Positions 1 through 5,094 of a stretch of 5,094 nt of DNA are shown here, piece by piece. The translations under genes and the position numbers were made by a program. The stretch's first letter is position 1. Every line of letters starts with the position of its first letter. The notes under the pieces were generated by a model. That model saw nothing but the letters and a program-made list of their open reading frames with translations. It did not search any database and was not told the DNA's origin. The stretch is from Bifidobacterium breve. GTDB lineage: Bacteria > Bacteroidota > Bacteroidia > Chitinophagales > Chitinophagaceae. The stretch covers positions 1 through 5,094 of the forward strand of contig CALPJR020000089.1 of assembly GCA_943323935.2 (NCBI GenBank), written 5' to 3'.

Positions 1-5
1 AATGC

Positions 6-1145
6 TTATAATCTTTTACTGATTTGTGGAATCATGGCTGTTTTCCATGCTTTATAATCCCCGGCAATAATATGTATTCTTGCTTGTTCAACCAACCATA
101 GATAAAAAGAGAGGTTTTGTATACTTGCAAGCTGCAAACCCAATATTTCATCCGCCACAAATAAATGTCTGATATACGCTTTCGTATAATACTGACTCAT
201 TTCATTGGGTATACCCGGATCTATTGGACTAAAGTCCTTATACCATTTTTTATTTTTAATATTGATGACCCCCTGTGAAGTAAATATCATGCCATTTCTG
301 CCATTTCTGGTGGGCATCACACAATCAAACATATCTATCCCTAAGTCTATGGCCTCTAAAATATTCCATGGCGTACCTACACCCATTAAATAACGTGGCT
401 TTTCTTTAGGTAAGTTTTCACAACATAAGGCGGTGAACTCATACATTTCCTCCTCCGTCTCCCCTACACTCAATCCACCTATTGCATTGCCTACTGCATT
501 TTTAGATGCGATATAGTCACAAGAAGCTTTTCTTAAATCCTTGTACAATCCACCCTGAACAATTGGAAATAAATTTTGTGTATGCCCATATAAATCTGGT
601 GTTTCAGCTAATCGATTAAAACACCTGTCTAACCAGGTATGGGTCAAGTCCATACTCTTACTTACATATTCATAGGTACTTGGAATTGGGGGGCATTCAT
701 CAAAAGCCATAATGATATCGGCCCCAATACTTCTTTGAATATCCATCACATTCTCGGGTGTAAACAAATGCTTGCTTCCATCGATATGCGATTGAAACAC
801 CACCCCTTCGGGCTTAATTTTTCTGTTATTGGCCAAGGAGAATACTTGGTAGCCTCCACTATCGGTTAAAATAGGGCGATCCCAACCCATAAATTTGTGC
901 AGTCCACCTGCAGCTTCTAAAACTTCTGTTCCTGGTCTTAAGTATAAATGATAGGTATTACCAAGGATAATTTGTGCATTGATATCCTGCTTTAATTGCT
1001 GTTGCGTGACTGCTTTTACAGAACCAATCGTCCCCACAGGCATAAAAATAGGTGTCTGGATGACCCCATGATCGGTCGTGATGGTACCTGCTCTTGAAGC
1101 ACCTTCTTGACTCTCTGCTGCTAATTCAAATTGTAATGCCGCCAT
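6..1145 (-). CDS. tgt: Queuine/preQ1 tRNA-guanine transglycosylase (Tgt)
   Basis: Cytosolic enzyme that swaps guanine-34 of GUN-anticodon tRNAs (Asp, Asn, His, Tyr) for preQ1, the committed tRNA step of queuosine synthesis. The 379 residues are full length for bacterial Tgt. Visible motifs are TDSGGYQVFSL (94-104; D95 matches the Zymomonas D102 proton-transfer residue), AFDECPP (147-153; D149 contacts the base), IVQGG (195-199), GGLSVGE (223-229) and DMFDCVMPTRNGRNG (271-285; D274 matches the nucleophile D280). The C-terminal zinc site is absent: the expected Cys, Cys, Cys and His positions are I312, N314, S317 and Q343. The catalytic core is intact, so an active enzyme is likely, with the C-terminal subdomain folding without metal. 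The ATG at 1145 is chosen because a -7-like TACCTTTG lies 4 nt upstream and no in-frame upstream start is better. It is divergent from the glycosyltransferase gene, 38 bp away. Identity is very secure; retained activity is inference. Confidence 0.97.
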   Translation of the reverse strand: MAALQFELAAESQEGASRAGTITTDHGVIQTPIFMPVGTIGSVKAVTQQQLKQDINAQIILGNTYHLYLRPGTEVLEAAGGLHKFMGWDRPILTDSGGYQVFSLANNRKIKPEGVVFQSHIDGSKHLFTPENVMDIQRSIGADIIMAFDECPPIPSTYEYVSKSMDLTHTWLDRCFNRLAETPDLYGHTQNLFPIVQGGLYKDLRKASCDYIASKNAVGNAIGGLSVGETEEEMYEFTALCCENLPKEKPRYLMGVGTPWNILEAIDLGIDMFDCVMPTRNGRNGMIFTSQGVINIKNKKWYKDFSPIDPGIPNEMSQYYTKAYIRHLFVADEILGLQLASIQNLSFYLWLVEQARIHIIAGDYKAWKTAMIPQISKRL

Positions 1146-1149
1146 GGGA

Positions 1150-1157
1150 CAAAGGTA
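1150..1157 (-). promoter_or_regulatory. Putative Bacteroidota -7 box for tgt
   Basis: On the minus strand this reads TACCTTTG, a full match to the TAnnTTTG -7 consensus known for the Bacteroidetes primary sigma factor. Only four bases (TCCC) separate it from the tgt ATG, so transcription would start at or next to the start codon and give a leaderless or nearly leaderless mRNA. There is no Shine-Dalgarno-like motif, in keeping with that. No TTG is seen at the usual -33 spacing; that position falls on the -7 box of the opposite promoter. Confidence 0.6.
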
Positions 1158-1171
1158 AGGTCAAAAATCTT

Positions 1172-1179
1172 TACTTTTG
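1172..1179 (+). promoter_or_regulatory. Putative Bacteroidota -7 box for the GT2-rsmG operon
   Basis: TACTTTTG matches the TAnnTTTG -7 consensus and lies four bases (CGCT) before the ATG at 1184, the same spacing as the tgt box on the other strand. It supports 1184 as the real start of the glycosyltransferase and predicts a leaderless or very short-leader transcript. No convincing -33 TTG is present at about 19-21 bp upstream. Confidence 0.6.
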
Positions 1180-1183
1180 CGCT

Positions 1184-2326
1184 ATGACAATCAACTTACC
1201 CTTTTCAACAGCAGTTCTAAATGAACTACTTATAGGATTTTTTGCGGCAGTTATTGCCATCCAGGTTTTTTACTACCTATTCTTTTTTTTAAGATTAGCA
1301 ATTTATAAGAAACCAACAAAAACTGAGCAAGTGGAGCACCCTGTTTCTGTTGTCATTTGTGCGCGTGATGAAGCGCATAATTTAGCGAATACTTTACCAG
1401 GTGTTTTAGTGCAAGAATATAGTACCACGCATGAAGTGATCTTAGTGAATGACAATTCTGAAGATGAGACCAAATATTTATTGGATGAATTTAAAAAGTC
1501 ATTTAAAAATTTGAACCCAGTATTGTTGACACAGGAAGCAAAAATGATTGCAGGAAAAAAATTCCCGCTTTCTATGGGTATTAAGTCGGCTAAAAATGAA
1601 ACCTTATTATTAACCGATGCAGATTGTTTGCCAGCGAGTGAGCATTGGATGCGCTTGATGCAGGATGGATATGATGAGGGCAAAGAAATTGTACTGGGAT
1701 ATGGTGCTTACAAAAAGAAACCAGGCTTATTAAATAAACTCATTCGCTTTGAGACTTTTCAAACTGCCTTGCAATATTTCTCCTATGCCTTAGCAGGATT
1801 GCCTTATATGGGTGTGGGTCGTAATCTTTCTTATAAGCGTGAACTATTTATAAAGAATAAAGGCTTCTCTTCGATCAATCAGATTCCAAGTGGTGACGAT
1901 GATTTATTCATCAATCAAGTGGCTAATAGACGCAATACTGCCATTGTGGTGGATCATGATGCACACACACTTAGTGAGCCAAAAACTACTTTTAATGATT
2001 GGATGACTCAAAAATACCGTCATTATACTACAAGTAAGTATTATAAAAAGAAGCATGTTTTTTTATTAGGTTTATATTCAATAAGTCAATTTTTAGTATA
2101 CCCCGCATTGATTGTAGCGCTTGTTTTTACAAAACAATATGTCCTTGTTTTAAGTATTTGGGGATGTAGAGCCATTTTACAAGGATTTATTTTACGTGCT
2201 ACGATGAAAAAATTAAATGAGCTAGACCTTTGGCCTTGGTACATTTTATTTGATATATGGTCGATATTCTATTATTTGTTTACCTTGCCTAGCGTATGGA
2301 AAGCACCACAGAAAAATTGGGATTAA
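1184..2326 (+). CDS. Membrane-associated family 2 glycosyltransferase
   Basis: A 380-residue GT2 enzyme that should transfer a sugar from a nucleotide-activated donor at the inner face of the cytoplasmic membrane; donor and acceptor cannot be read from the sequence. An N-terminal hydrophobic anchor (about 11-40) leads into a GT-A fold: VSVVICARDEAHN (54-66), the VNDNS nucleotide-binding strand (88-92, D90), the metal-binding DXD as TDADC (144-148), GDDD (237-240, with D239 or a neighbour as likely catalytic base) and QKYRHY (276-281), a QXXRH form of the QXXRW motif of processive GT2 enzymes. Three hydrophobic segments follow (about 292-316, 319-338, 349-370), the architecture of polyprenyl- or lipid-linked GT2 proteins. 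The ATG at 1184 is preferred over one at 1094: the earlier start would add 30 residues read antisense to the tgt 5' end, and the -7-like box sits just before 1184. Its 3' end overlaps rsmG by 31 bp. Family assignment is firm; specific function is unknown. Confidence 0.9.
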   Translation: MTINLPFSTAVLNELLIGFFAAVIAIQVFYYLFFFLRLAIYKKPTKTEQVEHPVSVVICARDEAHNLANTLPGVLVQEYSTTHEVILVNDNSEDETKYLLDEFKKSFKNLNPVLLTQEAKMIAGKKFPLSMGIKSAKNETLLLTDADCLPASEHWMRLMQDGYDEGKEIVLGYGAYKKKPGLLNKLIRFETFQTALQYFSYALAGLPYMGVGRNLSYKRELFIKNKGFSSINQIPSGDDDLFINQVANRRNTAIVVDHDAHTLSEPKTTFNDWMTQKYRHYTTSKYYKKKHVFLLGLYSISQFLVYPALIVALVFTKQYVLVLSIWGCRAILQGFILRATMKKLNELDLWPWYILFDIWSIFYYLFTLPSVWKAPQKNWD

Positions 2327-2934
2327 TCACCCGCTACTTTGACGATTTTACACCTGCACAATTAGCACAATTAGCAGGATTGGAAGCGGCATACCAGGAA
2401 TGGAATGCAAAGATCAATGTGGTCTCCAGAAAAGATATTGACCAAATTTACTTGCACCATGTATTGCACTCGCTAAGTATTGCTGCTATTGCTGAATGGG
2501 CTCCAGGCACACAGGTGATTGATATTGGTTGTGGTGGAGGTTTTCCTACTGTGCCATTGGCGATCTTTTTCCCAGATGTACAATTTTATGCAGTAGATAG
2601 TATTGCTAAAAAATTAAAAGTAGTGGACGCCGTTTGCGAGATGGTGGGGATTAAAAATATAGAGACAAAGCATACTCGTGTAGAAGACATCAAAAATAAA
2701 AAATTCGATTACGCAGTGAGTAGAGCCGTGGCACCACTTAAGGATTTATGGAGATGGGCCAACCCTGTACTTGTGAAAAAACCAAATCAACCAAACGGTT
2801 TAATTTGTTTAAAAGGTGGCGATTTACATCAAGAGATTTTTGAAAGCGGCACAAGACCAAAGATGATGCCTATCTATGATATCTTTAAAGAGGATTACTT
2901 TAAAGAGAAGTATATCATTCAAGTGAAGAAATAA
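2296..2934 (+). CDS. rsmG: 16S rRNA (guanine-527 N7)-methyltransferase RsmG
   Basis: Cytosolic SAM-dependent methyltransferase (formerly GidB) that makes m7G527 (E. coli numbering) in the 530 loop of 16S rRNA. In other bacteria its loss gives low-level streptomycin resistance. The 212 residues match the usual length. The N-terminal helical part carries WNAKINVVSRKDID (36-49) and HHVLHSL (54-60). The Rossmann SAM loop is VIDIGCGGGFP (74-84), followed by the acidic end of the next strand, AVDS (99-102; D101), then SRAVAPL (142-148) and LKGG (172-175), all family hallmarks. The ATG at 2296 lies inside the end of the glycosyltransferase gene in another frame. It is kept because it gives the expected N-terminus before the conserved helix, and no later in-frame ATG precedes that region. 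No Shine-Dalgarno is seen, so translation is probably coupled to the upstream gene. A palindromic terminator begins at the last base of the stop codon. Confidence 0.96.
   Translation: MESTTEKLGLITRYFDDFTPAQLAQLAGLEAAYQEWNAKINVVSRKDIDQIYLHHVLHSLSIAAIAEWAPGTQVIDIGCGGGFPTVPLAIFFPDVQFYAVDSIAKKLKVVDAVCEMVGIKNIETKHTRVEDIKNKKFDYAVSRAVAPLKDLWRWANPVLVKKPNQPNGLICLKGGDLHQEIFESGTRPKMMPIYDIFKEDYFKEKYIIQVKK
2356..2373 (+). repeat. 9-bp tandem duplication inside rsmG
   Basis: Two exact copies of GCACAATTA, in frame, encode Ala-Gln-Leu twice (residues 21-26) in the N-terminal helix of RsmG. A second imperfect 9-bp pair (TATTGCTGC/TATTGCTGA, 2478-2495) encodes IAA-IAE. Both keep the reading frame and fall in helical stretches. 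They look like small replication-slippage duplications with no evident regulatory role. Confidence 0.5.
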
Positions 2935-2963
2935 AATAAGGCGTCCAATTGGACGCCTTATTT
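2934..2963. terminator. Bidirectional palindromic terminator between rsmG and the M1 peptidase gene
   Basis: A perfect 30-bp palindrome: arms AAATAAGGCGTCC (2934-2946) and GGACGCCTTATTT (2951-2963) around an AATT loop, giving a 13-bp stem with a GC-rich core GGCGTCC. The A/T-rich arm ends supply a short U tract on either strand; the minus strand continues TTATTTTATTT and is slightly better. It starts at the final base of the rsmG stop and ends 31 bp from the stop of the converging peptidase gene, so one hairpin can end both transcripts. No tool was run for folding energy. Confidence 0.9.
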
Positions 2964-2994
2964 GTAAGATCAAGTTTTTGAAACAACCCCTATA

Positions 2995-4899
2995 TTAATT
3001 AGGAATTTCTATTTTGTTATTACTTCTATTGATATCTGGCATACGTTGGCTTGGATCAATTTCAATTGACTTGATTGCACTCAATGGCTGCGTTGTCTCA
3101 AAAGTATAAGTAGGTTGTGCCCATTTCCATTCTGGATGATTGATTTGTTTAAGCGTACCCTCTTGTTGTTTTCCTCCTAACATTAAATCCAATGGCATAT
3201 AATGTAATTCACTTGTGCCGTCTTTGTAAGTCACTACAACTTCCACAGGCATTGGGAACTTCCCTACTCTTTGAATACTTATCAATGCTGCATTACCGCT
3301 TACTTGAATATCATTTAAACCATAATCAATCGTTTTGGTACTATTCACCCAATATTCTTTTAACCATTGTAATTGTAAGCCACTTGTTTTTTCTGCTACG
3401 CGTATAAAGTCATTTGCATTTGGGTGTTTGAATTTCCAAGTATTATAATAGTTCAACATCAATTGATCACGCTTAGCTTCTCCCATTACATAACCTAGCA
3501 AACCTAAGAAAGTACCTCCCTTGCTGTACGCAGCATTGGAATATGCATAGTTCGTATTAAAATGATCCGCATGTGTTGACATAGGTTCTTCGAATCCGCT
3601 TTTTGCTAAAGCTAAATAACCATTATAGTTTCCAAACTGCACAGCAGGAAGCATTGTTGCTTGTCTTTCGATTGAAGCAGTGAGTTGTTTTTTTGCTGCC
3701 TCACTTATATGCGGAGATTGTGTTGCAAAGTTCTTTTCATAATAATGTGTCACATCATCCTCGCCATAACTTGTAAATCCTTCGTCCATCCAAGCAAATA
3801 AGCTTTCATTAGTCCCTAAGATATGTTGGTACCAGCTGTGTATCCACTCGTGGAATACAGTGCCTAATCCTGGACCTTTTAACAAAGTAGCCATCGCATA
3901 TTCCATACCACCATCACCACCTTGAATGAAAGAATATTGAGGATAAGGATAGGCACCCATTTTCTTTTCCATATAAGGCAATGCTTTTTCAGCAGCCCAT
4001 AATACATTCGCCCATGCACTATCCGCTTTCGCATCTTTTGCTTTATAATACACATGAAGGGTTAAACCTTTACGCACTTCTTTAGACAGATGCTTAAAAT
4101 TATTATCTGCGAACCATACAAAATCATGAATGGTATTGCCCTTAAAATTCCAAACCTTATGACCGTCCTTATCCAATGGCGCAGTAGGATTTTGTAAAAC
4201 ACCAGTTCCTCCAACCATATAAGATTTATCCATTCTTAAAGTCACATCATAATTACCCCATACACCATAAAACTCTCTAGCGATATAAGGATTGGTATTC
4301 CATCCTTGGTAATCATACTCCACCATTTTAGGATACCATTGACTCATAGAATAACGCACACCTTCTGCATTATCTCTTCCAGATCTTCTCACTTGAACCG
4401 GCACTTGCGCCTCAAATTGTACATTCAATTTAACAGCCGACTTTGGTAAAATGGGCTGCGTTAAAACCACTTCTAAAATCGTTTCATGCTCCACTAATTG
4501 TTGTGCCTTGCCATTGATGGTGATGGAATTCACTTTTTGAATACCATATTCGTCTGGCTTTAAATTTTGGATACGATCACGCACACGCATATCCCAGTCT
4601 TTAATATCTTCTCCTCTTCTACTCGCTAAAATTGTTTTACCCAATTCACGACTTCTTGCATCCATATTAGAATTAGGCTGGAATGCATTCCAATACATAT
4701 GAAAATACACTTTGCGTAAAGTATCAGTTGAATTGTTGGTGTACAGAATTTCTTCTGTCCCCTTGATGGTATTTTTTTGCACATCTAAGGCCGCATCAAT
4801 TTTATAATTGATCTGTTGTTGCCAACGTTCTGGCTGGGCGAATAATTGCACAGTTATTAAGATCATCAAAAGGGCAAAAAAGGAGAACTTCTTTAACAT
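2995..4899 (-). CDS. Exported M1-family zinc metallopeptidase (aminopeptidase-like)
   Basis: A 634-residue gluzincin of peptidase family M1, expected to remove N-terminal residues from peptides outside the cytoplasm. A Sec signal peptide is clear (MLKK, hydrophobic 6-20, likely cut after A21 in LFA-QPE); there is no lipobox Cys, so the product is probably periplasmic or secreted. Residues of about 25-270 form the beta-rich N-terminal domain. The catalytic domain shows GGMEY (330-334, the GXMEN position that binds the substrate amino terminus), HEWIH (350-354) and E373 exactly 18 residues later, giving zinc ligands H350, H354 and E373 with E351 as base. Y458 in AYSKGG matches the transition-state Tyr (LTA4 hydrolase Y383), and Y453 five residues before matches its Y378. 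No T9SS sorting domain is visible after the catalytic and C-terminal regions. The gene follows rsmI by 77 bp on the same strand and converges on rsmG. Start: the only ATG giving a proper signal peptide; no clear Shine-Dalgarno or -7 box. Exact substrate is unknown. Confidence 0.93.
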   Translation of the reverse strand: MLKKFSFFALLMILITVQLFAQPERWQQQINYKIDAALDVQKNTIKGTEEILYTNNSTDTLRKVYFHMYWNAFQPNSNMDARSRELGKTILASRRGEDIKDWDMRVRDRIQNLKPDEYGIQKVNSITINGKAQQLVEHETILEVVLTQPILPKSAVKLNVQFEAQVPVQVRRSGRDNAEGVRYSMSQWYPKMVEYDYQGWNTNPYIAREFYGVWGNYDVTLRMDKSYMVGGTGVLQNPTAPLDKDGHKVWNFKGNTIHDFVWFADNNFKHLSKEVRKGLTLHVYYKAKDAKADSAWANVLWAAEKALPYMEKKMGAYPYPQYSFIQGGDGGMEYAMATLLKGPGLGTVFHEWIHSWYQHILGTNESLFAWMDEGFTSYGEDDVTHYYEKNFATQSPHISEAAKKQLTASIERQATMLPAVQFGNYNGYLALAKSGFEEPMSTHADHFNTNYAYSNAAYSKGGTFLGLLGYVMGEAKRDQLMLNYYNTWKFKHPNANDFIRVAEKTSGLQLQWLKEYWVNSTKTIDYGLNDIQVSGNAALISIQRVGKFPMPVEVVVTYKDGTSELHYMPLDLMLGGKQQEGTLKQINHPEWKWAQPTYTFETTQPLSAIKSIEIDPSQRMPDINRSNNKIEIPN

Positions 4900-4927
4900 A
4901 GAATATATTTATAAGGTCAATTTAAAG

Positions 4928-4954
4928 AAAAAAAAGCTGGTTTCCAAAGTGGAA
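4928..4954 (-). terminator. Weak possible terminator after rsmI
   Basis: On the minus strand, downstream of the rsmI stop, a short hairpin TTCCA-CTT-TGGAA (4942-4954) is followed after six bases by a run of eight T (4928-4935). The stem is only 5 bp and the gap to the T run is longer than normal. It may therefore be inefficient or chance, leaving read-through from rsmI into the peptidase gene possible. The rest of the 78-bp gap (4900-4977) shows no clear -7 box or operator. Confidence 0.3.
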
Positions 4955-4977
4955 TGATAAAAGGGATGGTAGAAGAC

Positions 4978-5094
4978 TTAATCCTTACCAGCCACCACAA
5001 TCACAATCTCCCCTTTCACTTGTTTTGCGGTGAAATGGAGGATTAAATTTTCGAGGGTGTCGGTGATATTTTCTTCAAACATTTTAGTGAGTTC
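4978..5094 (-). CDS. rsmI: 16S rRNA (cytidine-1402 2'-O)-methyltransferase RsmI, C-terminal fragment
   Basis: The last 38 codons plus TAA of a leftward gene cut by the window edge. The translated tail begins ELTKMFEEN and ends VKGEIVIVVAGKD. The ELTK motif followed some 20 residues later by KGE(I/M)V(I/L)V is the signature of the RsmI (YraL) C-terminus, which sits after the SAM-binding tetrapyrrole-methylase-like fold. RsmI 2'-O-methylates C1402 of 16S rRNA in the ribosomal P site, where RsmH adds an N4 methyl. Everything upstream, including the SAM-binding core and start codon, lies outside the window, so intactness cannot be judged. It is on the same strand as the M1 peptidase, 77 bp apart, and could share a transcript with it. 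Identification rests on the short tail only. Confidence 0.82.
   Translation of the reverse strand, partial: ELTKMFEENITDTLENLILHFTAKQVKGEIVIVVAGKD

Noticed and set aside
205..393. Plus-strand ORF opposite tgt
   Set aside because: Shadow of a strongly conserved tgt region; no recognisable protein features or start signals.
688..693. G6 run in tgt as a phase-variable tract
   Set aside because: It encodes the conserved ECPP active-site segment and is too short to suggest contingency behaviour.
639..869. Plus-strand ORF opposite the tgt active-site region
   Set aside because: Antisense shadow of conserved Tgt motifs with no independent support.
1094..1183. Upstream extension of the glycosyltransferase starting at an ATG at 1094
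   Set aside because: It would add 30 residues antisense to the tgt 5' end, lacks any match to the GT2 architecture, and the -7-like box plus ATG at 1184 explain the start better.
1303..1683. Minus-strand 126-codon ORF opposite the glycosyltransferase
   Set aside because: Lies antisense to the conserved GT2 nucleotide-binding and DXD motifs; Ser/Cys/Phe-rich composition is typical of a shadow frame.
2281..2287. TACCTTG ahead of rsmG as an internal -7 promoter box
   Set aside because: It lacks one T of TAnnTTTG and has no -33 partner; an overlap-coupled operon is the simpler reading.
3192..3407. Plus-strand 71-codon ORF within the M1 peptidase gene
   Set aside because: Antisense shadow; the peptidase reading is fully supported here and no promoter is evident.
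4900..4925. TTGACC / TATAAAT-like bases before the M1 peptidase as a promoter
   Set aside because: The two elements are almost adjacent, not at promoter spacing, and do not match the Bacteroidota -7 consensus; AT-rich leader DNA gives such matches by chance.

Overview
The window reads as an ordinary chromosomal housekeeping segment from a member of the Bacteroidota. Three things point there: AT-rich DNA; start codons without Shine-Dalgarno motifs but with TAnnTTTG-type -7 boxes close upstream; and proteins (Tgt, a secreted M1 peptidase with a GGMEY motif, a membrane GT2) that look like those of this phylum. Chitinophagales/Chitinophagaceae would fit, but that rank is a guess.

Layout from left to right. 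A complete tgt (queuosine tRNA modification) runs leftward, with its stop only 5 bases from the window edge. A 38-bp gap follows, holding a back-to-back pair of -7 boxes. A membrane-anchored family 2 glycosyltransferase then runs rightward and overlaps rsmG (16S rRNA m7G527 methyltransferase) by 31 bp, forming a two-gene operon. A perfect 30-bp palindrome closes this operon and probably also terminates the converging gene from the other side. That gene is a large leftward ORF for an exported M1 zinc metallopeptidase. The right edge holds the last 38 codons of rsmI (16S rRNA 2'-O-methylcytidine-1402 methyltransferase), also leftward and upstream of the peptidase. It is too short to stand out as an ORF, but its C-terminus is recognisable.

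Functionally, three of the five genes modify RNA (tgt on tRNA; rsmG and rsmI on the 16S decoding region). The other two act at the envelope: a glycosyltransferase of unknown acceptor and an exported peptidase. I see no mobile element, CRISPR array, RNA gene, prophage or defence cassette, and no convincing new biological system. The points most worth a second look are the missing zinc ligands in Tgt, the nearly symmetric divergent and possibly leaderless promoters, the coding overlap between the glycosyltransferase and rsmG, and the shared palindromic terminator.
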